A DNA stretch of 64,000 nt from positions 1 through 64,000 of the forward strand of contig CAYFPO010000002.1 of assembly GCA_964345035.1 (NCBI GenBank), read 5' to 3'. Below the pieces are notes generated by a model. That model had not been told where the DNA came from. It searched no databases and was given only the letters and a program-made list of their open reading frames with translations. Below, one piece after another: positions 29,108 to 38,616 of this stretch (positions are counted from its first letter, which is position 1; each line of letters opens with the position of its first letter). The position numbers and the translations under genes were made by a program. This stretch comes from CAYFPO01 sp964345035 (GTDB lineage Bacteria; Fidelibacterota; Marinisomatia; SCGC-AAA003-L08; GCA-002704045).

Positions 29108-29627
29108 AGGTGATTTGATCTCACTACATGCTGTTGAAAAGGAAGATCTGAAACAATTGATGGATTGGAGAAATAATACCCAATTCAGAAAATATTTTAG
29201 AGAATTCAATGAGTTGAACATGGCACAGCAAGAAGAATGGTTCAATGAAAAAGTAATAAAAGACCCAACCACACTCATGTTTTCAATTAGGAAAAATGAT
29301 ACTAATGAGCTCATTGGCTGTTGCGGATTTGTTTATATCAATTGGGTCCATAAGCATGCAGACCTGTCTCTTTATATTGGTTGGGAAAATGCATATATAG
29401 ATGATGAAGGATTTGCAAAAGAGAGCTGTAAGATCTTACTCAACTATGGATTCGATGAGTTAAGTTTACATAAAGTTTGGACTGAGATCTATGAATTTGA
29501 TGATAAGAAATATTCGTTGTATAAAAGTCTTCACTTTAAACAGGATGGTATTTTAAGACAAAACTATTGGTATGGTGGCCAATGGTGGAATTCAAGAATA
29601 TTATCTATATTGAACAGTGAGTTTTGA
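29100..29627 (+). CDS. GNAT-family N-acetyltransferase (PseH/SpsD-like)
   Basis: A 175-residue RimJ/RimL-type acetyltransferase. The core has LISLHAVEKEDLKQLMDWRN, IGCCGFVYINWVHKHADLSLYIG, the acyl-CoA loop region near FAKESCKILLNYGFDEL, and LYKSLHFKQDGILRQ. Together with PseB and NeuB it is likely to acylate an amino group of the nonulosonic acid precursor. GT2 starts at the base after its stop. Confidence 0.85.
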   Translation: MLKGDLISLHAVEKEDLKQLMDWRNNTQFRKYFREFNELNMAQQEEWFNEKVIKDPTTLMFSIRKNDTNELIGCCGFVYINWVHKHADLSLYIGWENAYIDDEGFAKESCKILLNYGFDELSLHKVWTEIYEFDDKKYSLYKSLHFKQDGILRQNYWYGGQWWNSRILSILNSEF

Positions 29628-30488
29628 ATGAACTTAGAATTAGAATCTAGAGTAAGGGAATTAACTGTGATTGTCTGTTGTTATAATGAAGTTAAAAACA
29701 TAAAAAAATGTTTAGAGAGCATAATAAAACAAAATCCAGCGAAAACTCTTGTTGTTGACGCAAATTCAAATGATGGAACAAGAGATATAATTAAGAAATT
29801 AGGGATAAAAATATTAGATGACCCTAAAAAAGGATTAGCAATAGCAAGAAACATTGGTTTGAGTGAAGCTAATACTAAATATGTAATATATGTTGGACCA
29901 GATAATATAATGCCACCAAATTCATTTTCTTTAATGATTGAAGAATTAAAGGTGAATAATTGGATTGGGAATTCCTGTCAGACAATCACAAAAAACAATA
30001 CTAAATCTCATTTGATTAATGCATTAAATATTTATAGAAAATCACGATACTTTCCTGGAGAACGTGATATAATTGGTACTCCTTGGTTGTATTATACATC
30101 TGTATTAAAAAAGTATAAGTTTGATGATAATATGCCATATTCAGATGACACTGAATTATGTTATAGATTAAAAGAAGATAATTATAAAATTGGTATCGGA
30201 AATACAATCTGCTATGAAATTGGACGAAATACAATTAGTAGTATCAAGGAAAAATGGATGATGTATGGTAAGAGTGATTGTGATTTTTATATGAAAATAA
30301 AGGGTACATTAAACATATCAAGTAAAATTAAATCAAGGTTTAATTCAATTAGAGTTGATTTTTTAATTCCTCTGAAAAGTAAATATTTATCAATTTCAGA
30401 AAAAATTTATCTGTTACCTTTTTTAGTAATGATCAATTATTTTAGGATTCGAGGGTTTCAAAAACGAATGAAAGGATGTTATAATTGA
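29628..30488 (+). CDS. Glycosyltransferase family 2
   Basis: A 286-residue GT-A fold transferase. TVIVCCYNEVKNIKKCLESI, VVDANSNDGTRDII and GLAIARNIGLSEA are the nucleotide-binding front half. The metal-site region reads VGPDNIMPPNS, where the usual D-x-D is reduced to Pro-Asp-Asn. Substrates are unknown. It ends at TGA 30486-30488, which overlaps the TTG start of gmd. Confidence 0.85.
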   Translation: MNLELESRVRELTVIVCCYNEVKNIKKCLESIIKQNPAKTLVVDANSNDGTRDIIKKLGIKILDDPKKGLAIARNIGLSEANTKYVIYVGPDNIMPPNSFSLMIEELKVNNWIGNSCQTITKNNTKSHLINALNIYRKSRYFPGERDIIGTPWLYYTSVLKKYKFDDNMPYSDDTELCYRLKEDNYKIGIGNTICYEIGRNTISSIKEKWMMYGKSDCDFYMKIKGTLNISSKIKSRFNSIRVDFLIPLKSKYLSISEKIYLLPFLVMINYFRIRGFQKRMKGCYN

Positions 30489-31537
30489 AAAAAGCATTAA
30501 TTACAGGAATTACGGGTCAAGATGGTTCTTATTTAGCAGAGCAATTAATTGAAAAAAACTATATTGTGCATGGGGTTGTAAGAAGGAGTTCATCTTTTAA
30601 TAGAGGTAGAATTGAACATATTTATTTAAATAAGTCTAATAATAACAGCATCAACCAAAGATCTTTTTTTCTTCACTATGGTGATATCACAGATTTTTCC
30701 AGTTTAGTTAGTATTCTTAATCAGGTTCGCCCTAATGAAATTTATAATTTAGCTGCACAGTCTCATGTTGCTGTTTCGTTTGAAACTCCAGAATATACTT
30801 CGCAATGTGATGCGGTTGGTGTATTAAAATTATTAGAAGCAGTTAAGCAATTAGGAATAGATACTAAAATCTATCAAGCTTCCACGAGTGAAATTTTTGG
30901 CAATGTACAAGAAGTACCTCAATCGGAGACGACATCCTTTTACCCAAGATCTCCTTACGGTGTTGCAAAATTATATGGATTCTGGATTTCAGTAAATTAT
31001 AGGGAAGCTTTTGACCAATATATTAGTAATGGCATTTTGTTTAATCACGAATCACCAAGAAGAGGTGAATCGTTTGTAACAAAAAAAATAACATCAACTG
31101 CAACACGAATAAAGTTTGGTAGTGATGAAAGGTTAATATTGGGAAATTTAAATGCAAAAAGAGATTGGGGATATGCACCTGAATATTGTGAAGGAATGTG
31201 GAAGATAATGCAATTGGATTATCCAGAGGACTTTGTACTTGCAACTGGAGAAACCCATACTGTCAGAGAGTTTTGTGAAACCGCATTTAATGTATTAGAT
31301 ATTGATGTAGTTTGGGAGGGTGAAGGAGTTAATGAAATTGGAATTGATAAAAAAACAAATAATATTATAGTTTCAGTTAATAAAAAGTATTATCGACCAA
31401 CGGAAGTAGATTTACTAGTTGGCAATTCAGAAAAAGCAAAAAAACTAATTGGGTGGAACCCTCAAGTTAAATTTCATGAATTAATAGAAATAATGGTTAA
31501 ACATGATATGAGTTTACTAAAAGGAAAGATTGAATGA
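30485..31537 (+). CDS. gmd: GDP-mannose 4,6-dehydratase
   Basis: A 350-residue SDR converting GDP-mannose to GDP-4-keto-6-deoxymannose. It has ALITGITGQDGSYLAEQLIEK, HGVVRRSSSFN, NLAAQSHVAVSFETPEYT, STSEIFGNVQEVPQ, YPRSPYGVAK and NHESPRRGESFVT, the full Gmd set. The TTG start 30485 overlaps the upstream stop (TTGA) and has AAAGGA nine bases upstream. Followed by ColD-like and ColC-like genes, it should feed a GDP-dideoxyhexose pathway rather than GDP-fucose. Confidence 0.96.
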   Translation: MKKALITGITGQDGSYLAEQLIEKNYIVHGVVRRSSSFNRGRIEHIYLNKSNNNSINQRSFFLHYGDITDFSSLVSILNQVRPNEIYNLAAQSHVAVSFETPEYTSQCDAVGVLKLLEAVKQLGIDTKIYQASTSEIFGNVQEVPQSETTSFYPRSPYGVAKLYGFWISVNYREAFDQYISNGILFNHESPRRGESFVTKKITSTATRIKFGSDERLILGNLNAKRDWGYAPEYCEGMWKIMQLDYPEDFVLATGETHTVREFCETAFNVLDIDVVWEGEGVNEIGIDKKTNNIIVSVNKKYYRPTEVDLLVGNSEKAKKLIGWNPQVKFHELIEIMVKHDMSLLKGKIE

Positions 31538-32730
31538 GAAAAATATTTTTACAAGAACCATCCTTTAATCAAAATGAAATTAATTCAGCAATTGAAGTAT
31601 TAAATTCAACTTATTTAACAATGGGGAAAAAATGTAAAGAATTTGAAAGAACCTGGACCCTTTACCAAGAGTCTAAATATTCTACATTTGTTAATTCTGG
31701 TAGTTCTGCTAATTTGTTGATAGCTAGCCTATTAAAAAGTAAAAGGGGACAATATAATTTAAAGAGTGGGGATGAAATCCTGATTCCTGCCTTGACATGG
31801 TCAACAACTCTCTTTCCGTTTATACAATTAGGATTTAGTCCTGTTTTAGTAGATGTTAATCCTAAAACATTTAATATCTCAATTGAGTCTTGCAACAGAG
31901 CTCTATCTAAAAATACTAAGGCAATATTTATTGTCCATTTGTTAGGCAACCCCTGTAATATGGAAAAAATTCAAAATTTCTGTATGTCAAATAATTTGAT
32001 TCTAATTGAAGATTGCTGTGAGGCTGTAGGTGCAGAATGGGAAGGTGAGAAAGTTGGAAATTTTGGTATAGCAAGTTCATTTAGTTTCATGTTTGCTCAT
32101 CATATGACTACTATTGAAGGCGGCATGATTTCATGTAAATTTGAAATTGATAGTGAAATATTAAAGGCACAACGTGCACATGGTTGGATTAGAGAATTAT
32201 CAAGTGAATTAAAAGAAGAAATTGTTAATGAATCAAATTTTGATGATGATCGGTTTGTTTTTTGGGATTTGGGATATAATCTGCGTCCTAATGAAATCAA
32301 TGCAGTTTTTGGATTACATCAATTAACGAAATTAGAAAGTTTTATAAAAATCAGAAAAAAGAATTTTAAAATATATAAAAAGTGTTTAAAAGATTTAAGT
32401 GATAAAATACAAATCCAAGAGTTAGAATGTGAAAATCGAAGTCAAATCTCAAATTTTGCTTTTGGAATAGTAATTAAAGATAATTCATATAAAAGGAGTG
32501 ACTTATATAGGTATTTAATTAATAAAAACATTGAATCAAGACCATTAGTTGGCGGGAATTTGAGTCAACACCCATTTTATGATTTATATTTAGGGAAAGT
32601 AAAAAGAAATAAATTGGATAATAGTCAATTTATTCATGAAAATGGTTTATATCTACCAAATCATCAGGGCATTAATGAAAACGATATATATTATATTTGT
32701 GAACAATTAAACTCGTTCTTTGATGCCTAA
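31534..32730 (+). CDS. colD: ColD-like GDP-4-keto-6-deoxymannose 3-dehydratase (His in place of PLP-lysine)
   Basis: A 398-residue DegT-fold PLP enzyme. The position of the Schiff-base lysine is occupied by His189 in FAHHMTTIEGG; compare KPLGCYGDGG in the true aminotransferase at 19797. This substitution is the known mark of ColD and of the RfbH/E1 3-dehydratases, which remove the C3 hydroxyl instead of transaminating freely. Because it directly follows gmd (ATGA overlap), ColD is favoured over the CDP-sugar enzyme. The PLP-Asp lies in LIEDCCEAVGAEW. Its product would be GDP-4-keto-3,6-dideoxymannose. Confidence 0.88.
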   Translation: MRKIFLQEPSFNQNEINSAIEVLNSTYLTMGKKCKEFERTWTLYQESKYSTFVNSGSSANLLIASLLKSKRGQYNLKSGDEILIPALTWSTTLFPFIQLGFSPVLVDVNPKTFNISIESCNRALSKNTKAIFIVHLLGNPCNMEKIQNFCMSNNLILIEDCCEAVGAEWEGEKVGNFGIASSFSFMFAHHMTTIEGGMISCKFEIDSEILKAQRAHGWIRELSSELKEEIVNESNFDDDRFVFWDLGYNLRPNEINAVFGLHQLTKLESFIKIRKKNFKIYKKCLKDLSDKIQIQELECENRSQISNFAFGIVIKDNSYKRSDLYRYLINKNIESRPLVGGNLSQHPFYDLYLGKVKRNKLDNSQFIHENGLYLPNHQGINENDIYYICEQLNSFFDA

Positions 32731-33652
32731 TACATTAGTTACAGGTGGTAATGGGTTTTTGGGTAGAAATCTTAGAATAGTACAACCAAATTTTAATTAT
32801 ACAACACATAATGAATTTGATTTAACCAAAGAAAATGATGTAATGTCAATGTATAAAAAATATAAACCTAATGTTTTAATTCATTTTGCTGGTAAAGTTG
32901 GTAGTATAAAAAATAATTCAATTTATCCTGCAAAATTCTATTATGAAAATATGATAATGAATTCGTTCATTATTCACTATGCATATTTATTCGGTGTAAA
33001 AAAAGTAGTGGCCTTAATGAGTACAAATGCATTCCCAGAAAAGGTTAAAAAATTCCCTATAATTGAAAAGGATTTACATTTTGGTCCACCGCATATTAAT
33101 AGTTATTCCTATGGTTATACAAAAAGAATGATTGATGTGCAAATTAAGGCATATAGAAAAGAATATGATGTAAACTATTTTACTATATCACCATGTAACT
33201 TATATGGGTATTATGATAAATTTGATTCAAACAGAGGACATTTGATACCATCTTTAATAAAAAAAATTCATGATGCAAATTCAAATAAAATGAATTTTGT
33301 AGAATTACTTGGAACTGGAAAACCAAGAAGACAATTTCTATTTGTGGATGATTTCATAACAATTTTATTGGAACTACTAAATGTTTACGATGATTCTGAA
33401 ACAATTATTATTGCCCCAAATAGTAATAATTCAATAAAGGGAATTGCCCAATTAATAAAGAAAATAACTAATTTTAATGGAGAACTTAAATTCAATGGTA
33501 AATTTGATGGCCCAATAAATAAAAGTGCATCAAATGATAAATTAATTCAAATAATTGGAAATTTCAAGTTTACACCTTTACAGGTCGGGTTAGAAAATAC
33601 ATATAATTGGTTTCTAGATTCAAAAAATAAAAAATACCAATTCGATTATTAA
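32723..33652 (+). CDS. ColC/Fcl-like GDP-sugar epimerase/reductase
   Basis: A 309-residue SDR from ATG 32723, overlapping colD. LVTGGNGFLGRNL is the NADPH site. IHFAGKVGSI, STNAFPEKV, SYGYTKRMID (Tyr and Lys) and CNLYGYYDKF recall GDP-fucose synthase and its relative ColC. Downstream of gmd and a ColD-like gene, the fitting job is 5-epimerisation and 4-reduction to GDP-L-colitose. GDP-fucose synthase is the alternative, but it would leave the ColD-like gene unexplained. Confidence 0.82.
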   Translation: MPNTLVTGGNGFLGRNLRIVQPNFNYTTHNEFDLTKENDVMSMYKKYKPNVLIHFAGKVGSIKNNSIYPAKFYYENMIMNSFIIHYAYLFGVKKVVALMSTNAFPEKVKKFPIIEKDLHFGPPHINSYSYGYTKRMIDVQIKAYRKEYDVNYFTISPCNLYGYYDKFDSNRGHLIPSLIKKIHDANSNKMNFVELLGTGKPRRQFLFVDDFITILLELLNVYDDSETIIIAPNSNNSIKGIAQLIKKITNFNGELKFNGKFDGPINKSASNDKLIQIIGNFKFTPLQVGLENTYNWFLDSKNKKYQFDY

Positions 33653-33671
33653 ATTTTGAAAATATTTTTTT

Positions 33672-35030
33672 ATGTTTAAAAAAATAATTACATTACCACT
33701 TGGTAATTCATGGTTGTTATATTTTGAATTTTTAAAGAAGCTCCATGAAAATGATTATTTTGAAAATGCACAAATCCTTACTTCTGAAGATCATATCTTT
33801 AATTCAATAGAACAAAAAAACTATTCATCTATCAATCCAGTATTGATAAAATTCCCATTAAACAAAAAATTTGAATATAAAGATAAAGTCAAATTTGAAG
33901 AGAAGTATGGGATCCCCAATTTAGGTCTAATAGAAATCTGTAACTATAGGGACGAATCGAAAAATATACCTATAGAATCATACTTTGATTATTGGGAAGA
34001 TAAGTTATCATCGCTTCATCCCGATCTTGTAATTTTAAGTTGGCCTGCATCAGTCTACTCTATCTCTTTTTATCTTGTTGCAAAACAGTTGAATATCCCG
34101 ATCACTATTCCTTCCAATGCAAGAATGTTCGATAGGTCAATAATTAGAAATGGGAATCACATAAATGATCTATTCGATATATGGTCTGGACTCGAAGAAA
34201 AATATAATCATTATAAGAAAAATGGTTTATCATTTAAAAATATAGAAAAACAAGATGAGTTGATCTCACTTATAAAAAATCAAAATCCAAAACCTTTTTG
34301 GTTTAACAATTCCAATCATAGGTCACGATTTAAAAGAATAAAAAATTATATAAAGAATTTTAAAATTGAGATGTTATTTTTCTCAGTGACATTAAGAGTA
34401 AATCGGATTATTCAGTATAAAAATAAAACAGAATTACCAGATCAAAATTATTTTTTCTTCCCACTGCATTATGAGCCAGAGATGGCCATTGATCTTTTAG
34501 CTCCTTTTTTTAGAAGACAGGAAACATTGATCGAATATATTCATCAATCGTTACCCGCAAATATTTTACTAGTTGTAAAAGAACATCCCAGTATGATTGG
34601 TCGGCGAAGGAATTCTTTTTATAAGCATTTAAAAAACTTAGATAATTTGATATTAAGTGACCCTAGAATGAACAGTTATAAGATCTTGAAGAATGAAAAT
34701 TGTAAGGGAGTTATTACAATAAACTCGACAGCTGGATATGAAGCAATGATGTTAGGTCTTCCAGTTTTAGTTTTTGGAAATACATATTATATGGTTGCTA
34801 GAGATTTAGTGAAAAATGTTACTGATTTAACTCAGTTACCTGAATTGTTAATAGATTTATTGAAATTTAAACCTGATATAGATTCATTAAGATGTTTTCT
34901 CCAAGCATTAGAAGATTTGACGTTTAAGGGGATAGTTGGTGCAAATTTTGAAGAAAATCCACATATTCTGAGTGAAGAAAATATTGATGCAATAAGTAAT
35001 GAATTTGTTAAAAGATTTCCACCGTGTTAA
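33672..35030 (+). CDS. Capsule-polysaccharide-biosynthesis family protein (KpsC/KpsS-like transferase)
   Basis: A 452-residue soluble protein. The C-terminal half carries FFPLHYEPEMAIDLL, LLVVKEHPSMIGRR, VITINSTAGYEAMMLGLPV and VFGNTYYM. The same order of blocks marks the capsule_synth family, whose characterised members KpsC and KpsS are Kdo transferases. Since the island makes a CMP-type nonulosonic acid, this gene is a candidate transferase for it; that is inference. The N-terminal 230 residues are not recognised. Confidence 0.7.
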   Translation: MFKKIITLPLGNSWLLYFEFLKKLHENDYFENAQILTSEDHIFNSIEQKNYSSINPVLIKFPLNKKFEYKDKVKFEEKYGIPNLGLIEICNYRDESKNIPIESYFDYWEDKLSSLHPDLVILSWPASVYSISFYLVAKQLNIPITIPSNARMFDRSIIRNGNHINDLFDIWSGLEEKYNHYKKNGLSFKNIEKQDELISLIKNQNPKPFWFNNSNHRSRFKRIKNYIKNFKIEMLFFSVTLRVNRIIQYKNKTELPDQNYFFFPLHYEPEMAIDLLAPFFRRQETLIEYIHQSLPANILLVVKEHPSMIGRRRNSFYKHLKNLDNLILSDPRMNSYKILKNENCKGVITINSTAGYEAMMLGLPVLVFGNTYYMVARDLVKNVTDLTQLPELLIDLLKFKPDIDSLRCFLQALEDLTFKGIVGANFEENPHILSEENIDAISNEFVKRFPPC

Positions 35031-36487
35031 AAAAACAGATCATTCACACTTTTTTTTATAATTCTATAAGTTTTCTGATAAGATTAACGATCTTTCCAAT
35101 AATAGTGAAATCGTTCTCTTTATCTGATTATGGAAGCTATGGAATAATTGGACAGATCATTGCATTTGGGACTCTAATTGGTTCAGCCGAACTTTATTCC
35201 TATCTAAGGAAAGAGCTCCCCGGAAAAGATAGAGAATCTCAAATCCAAATGTTTAAGTCAGTTCATATACCTGCAATATTCATTCTATCTTTCTTAGTAG
35301 TTACAAGTATAGTTTTTGGAATCCCAAGTATGTTATCAAACTTTTTTGGTAATAATGCATACACGGATGTAATAAACATCGCTATTATGATAATAATCCC
35401 ATCAGTCTTAGTAACAGATATCATTAGATATTTTAGATCAATTAAACAGATTCAAATATCAAATAAGTTAAATTTCTTATTTAACCAAGGGTGGGCACTT
35501 TCATTAATATTATTTTTCTTTTTTGGTCATCAAATAACATTGTCTTTATGGATCATTAATTATTTGATCTTTGGGATTATAACCGCAGTAATAGGATTAT
35601 ATTTTATCGGTTTCAAATCACTTTTAGGTTCAAAAATAAATCTACAAATTATAAAAAATGCTGTAATTTTTAGTTTCATCATTTTATTAACAGTCATAAT
35701 TGCTCAATCTGAATTGATCTTTTCTCGAATGATCATTATAGACCTTTTAAGCATAAAATCTCTCGGATTTTTATATTTTGCATCAAAATTACCAGATATT
35801 ATTTCCAATTTTTCTATTACTATAATTAATCTTGTTTCAAACCCTTATCTAATTGAAACAATTAATAATGGCGATAGAGTTAATCAAGCATCCTTAGGTG
35901 GGAAAATTATTGTTTCAACATTAACTTTTTACTTTCTATTATCAATCCCTCTTATCCTTAACCTAAATGAAGTTATCTTATTCATAGGAACTGCTGAATA
36001 TCTACAAACTATTTCAATGATCAAACTATTGTTCATCATTGGTATTTTTAATACACTCCAGAATCCATTTTATTATTATAATTTTGCTAAAGGTTATAAA
36101 ACCATCATATTAAGAAATAGCATTCTCAAATTCATCATATTGATCTTAGGAACGATCATATTTGTCAATTATTTTGGCATTGTGGGTGCAGTATATGCGA
36201 TGATTCTTGGTAGTCTCGTAAACTTGTTACTGTATTATTTACCTCTTAAGAGATCTAATATCATTCAATTCCCGACTAAATTTTTGAAAGTGTTGACCCC
36301 TGCTATTCTTATAACTTTTATCTTATTAGTTTTATCAGCTCAATTAAATATTTTAATCAATAATCAGATAAGTATAATTGTAATCCAATACTTTACATCA
36401 TTTTCAATACCATTATTCATTTTATACATTTTTAAAAAAATTAGAATTGAGAAAGAAAAAAAGGAATTATCAATTGTTTGGAATTAG
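35024..36487 (+). CDS. wzx: Wzx-type polysaccharide flippase
   Basis: A 487-residue membrane protein with about twelve to fourteen hydrophobic helices, MOP/PST family. The N-terminus IIHTFFYNSISFLIRLTIFPII, then SLSDYGSYGIIGQIIAFG, is typical of O-unit flippases. It would carry the lipid-linked repeat unit across the inner membrane. It starts at GTG 35024 overlapping the upstream stop. GATC is unusually frequent in this gene. Confidence 0.9.
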   Translation: MLKKQIIHTFFYNSISFLIRLTIFPIIVKSFSLSDYGSYGIIGQIIAFGTLIGSAELYSYLRKELPGKDRESQIQMFKSVHIPAIFILSFLVVTSIVFGIPSMLSNFFGNNAYTDVINIAIMIIIPSVLVTDIIRYFRSIKQIQISNKLNFLFNQGWALSLILFFFFGHQITLSLWIINYLIFGIITAVIGLYFIGFKSLLGSKINLQIIKNAVIFSFIILLTVIIAQSELIFSRMIIIDLLSIKSLGFLYFASKLPDIISNFSITIINLVSNPYLIETINNGDRVNQASLGGKIIVSTLTFYFLLSIPLILNLNEVILFIGTAEYLQTISMIKLLFIIGIFNTLQNPFYYYNFAKGYKTIILRNSILKFIILILGTIIFVNYFGIVGAVYAMILGSLVNLLLYYLPLKRSNIIQFPTKFLKVLTPAILITFILLVLSAQLNILINNQISIIVIQYFTSFSIPLFILYIFKKIRIEKEKKELSIVWN

Positions 36488-36496
36488 ATTGAAAAA

Positions 36497-37483
36497 ATGA
36501 ATAGATCTCTCTCAACTTATTTTAATACAGGATGTTTAAGTAAAATAGATTTAATATACTCATTAATTCTTCACAGAATGATCTTTTTAAAAAATGCATT
36601 TAAGATATCAAATTTGTATAATTTCCAATATTACCAAAATGATAATACAAGTGTTCAAAAAAATATAGTAATAGAAAAATATAAAGGAATCAATCCATAC
36701 GTTTTAAAATTAATCAATTATTTTAATCAAAGGAATACTGTTGATTTGATAGGTGTATATATTCATGGAAGTCTAGCATCGAATGAGGAGGTCAAATATA
36801 GTGATTTTGATGGACTGATCATCGTTAAGGATGAATGCCTGTCGAGCCCAATTCGATTATATAAGCTTGCTCTTTTAATGTATAAGTCTCTAAAAATTAT
36901 CTATAAAATTGACCCACTTCAACATCATGGATGGTTTGTTTTAACAGAGAGTGATTTAAAAAAATATCCTCAGACTTATTTCCCTTATGAGATTTTGTAT
37001 AAGACCAGAGTATTGATCGGTTCATCAGAATTATCATTAACGTTAGAAAGTCCAGATAGAGACTATGTGGATACTTTTAATTCATTTTCTGAGAGTTTGA
37101 TGAATCGATTAAAAGATCATAATAAAATTAACACTCTTTATAAAATCAAGAGTTTTTATAGTCAAGTGTTACTTTTACCATCAAAGTATTATTTATCAAG
37201 ATTCAATAATGGTATTTATAAAAAGGACAGTTTTCAATTTATTAAACAAGAGTTTGAAAATGATCAATTGGAAGTTCTGGATCAAGTATCTTTAGTAAGA
37301 GAAAATTGGGATCAGAGTTGTATTAGATGCCAGTTTTTATTTCAGATCATAAATCCACTCTTTAGAAAAGTTATTGTTAATACAAATAACAATATTCCTG
37401 AATCTTTAAATCTCTTAAAGGATAATTCTTTTCATTTAAAATTAAAAAATTTGATAACTGAAATGCAGGCTAAGTTAGTTTGA
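36497..37483 (+). CDS. Nucleotidyltransferase-fold protein of polysaccharide locus (A)
   Basis: A 328-residue protein. IGVYIHGSLASNEEVKYSDF followed by DGLIIV is the pol-beta-type nucleotidyltransferase core with Gly-Ser and the Asp-x-Asp pair intact. A helical C-terminal part includes VRENWDQS. The gene at 38613 has the same plan. Families with this core include aminoglycoside and kanamycin nucleotidyltransferases, but the substrate here is unknown. It lies between flippase and a glycosyltransferase, so a sugar or phospho-sugar target is likely. Confidence 0.7.
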   Translation: MNRSLSTYFNTGCLSKIDLIYSLILHRMIFLKNAFKISNLYNFQYYQNDNTSVQKNIVIEKYKGINPYVLKLINYFNQRNTVDLIGVYIHGSLASNEEVKYSDFDGLIIVKDECLSSPIRLYKLALLMYKSLKIIYKIDPLQHHGWFVLTESDLKKYPQTYFPYEILYKTRVLIGSSELSLTLESPDRDYVDTFNSFSESLMNRLKDHNKINTLYKIKSFYSQVLLLPSKYYLSRFNNGIYKKDSFQFIKQEFENDQLEVLDQVSLVRENWDQSCIRCQFLFQIINPLFRKVIVNTNNNIPESLNLLKDNSFHLKLKNLITEMQAKLV

Positions 37484-38616
37484 GATCAACAACAATCAAA
37501 AAGATGAATTGTTTATTTATCCCAACTTCATTTCCTTCAAAATTAGAACCATTTCGATGGTCATTTATAAATAATCATCTTCAAGTTGCAAAATCAATGT
37601 TTTGTTCTGTTGTGGTAATTGCAAACATATGGAAAAGTAAAAATATTTTGAATGATAGTTGTGGTAAACATTCAATATTTTTAGGCGATCAATTATCAAA
37701 TAGAATAAAAATTTTAGATTTTCCATTAACTATTTATAAATATCTGAAATTGGCAAAGTCTCAACATGAAATTAAAAAATTCGATATTATATTTAGTCAA
37801 GGTATTAAATGGGGGGCAATAATATCCACATTAATATCAAAACTTTTAAAAATTCCAATTTTACTTCATATTCATAATTCAGGCCCTCAATACAATTCAA
37901 AATGGTTCCAGCCTTTAATAAGATATTCATTGAAAAATTCGACCATTATTTTATTTACCAGTCAGTACCAATTTAATAATTATCTTGATATGTATCCATT
38001 TATTGAAGATAAAAAAAACGAAATTGTAGGAAATCCAGTTGATATAGATTTGTACAATTATGATAGTAAAAGCATTGAACAAGATATTGTTAATATTCTC
38101 TTTGCTGCTCGTCCAATAAAAGCAAAAGGGCTCGAAGAGTTAAAAATAGTAGCAAAGGAGTTAACTGAGTTATATCCCAATCTTACGATTACGATACTCA
38201 CTCAATTAGAATTAATTGATAAAAATGAATCCATTTTAATTGAAAATATAAATTCAAGAGTCAAATTGAAGAATTTCAGTAATGCTCAAGAATACAAAAA
38301 TGAGATTGATCATTGTTCTTTTTTCTTATGTTTGTCAAAACATGAAAGTTTTTCTTATGTAATAGCAGAAGCAATTTCATGTGGTAAACCAATAGTATCT
38401 ACTAAATGTGGTGGCCCTGAGGATTACATTAATAATTCAAATGGGATAATAATAAAAGATTTTGAGATTTCATCTATTATAGAGTCAATAAAGTGGATGA
38501 TCAATAATTTTTCAGAGTTTAAACCAGAAAAAATTAGAGATACTATAACCTCAAATTATTCATACAATATGTATCAACAAAGGATTGAAGAATTGTTAAG
38601 CTCAGAAATAAAATGA
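37480..38616 (+). CDS. Glycosyltransferase family 4
   Basis: A 378-residue GT-B enzyme. LFIPTSFPSKLEPFRWSFI opens the acceptor domain, and HESFSYVIAEAISCGKPIVS with TKCGGPEDYI forms the donor-sugar site. NILFAARPIKAKGLEEL replaces the usual V-G-R-L-x-x-x-K-G. The TTG start overlaps the upstream stop as TTGA; ATG 37504 is the alternative. It sits between the two nucleotidyltransferase-fold genes. Confidence 0.88.
   Translation: MRSTTIKKMNCLFIPTSFPSKLEPFRWSFINNHLQVAKSMFCSVVVIANIWKSKNILNDSCGKHSIFLGDQLSNRIKILDFPLTIYKYLKLAKSQHEIKKFDIIFSQGIKWGAIISTLISKLLKIPILLHIHNSGPQYNSKWFQPLIRYSLKNSTIILFTSQYQFNNYLDMYPFIEDKKNEIVGNPVDIDLYNYDSKSIEQDIVNILFAARPIKAKGLEELKIVAKELTELYPNLTITILTQLELIDKNESILIENINSRVKLKNFSNAQEYKNEIDHCSFFLCLSKHESFSYVIAEAISCGKPIVSTKCGGPEDYINNSNGIIIKDFEISSIIESIKWMINNFSEFKPEKIRDTITSNYSYNMYQQRIEELLSSEIK

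Noticed and set aside
31534..32730. Perosamine synthase or other DegT aminotransferase
   Set aside because: The Schiff-base lysine is replaced by His189, which fits 3-dehydratases of the ColD/E1 type instead.
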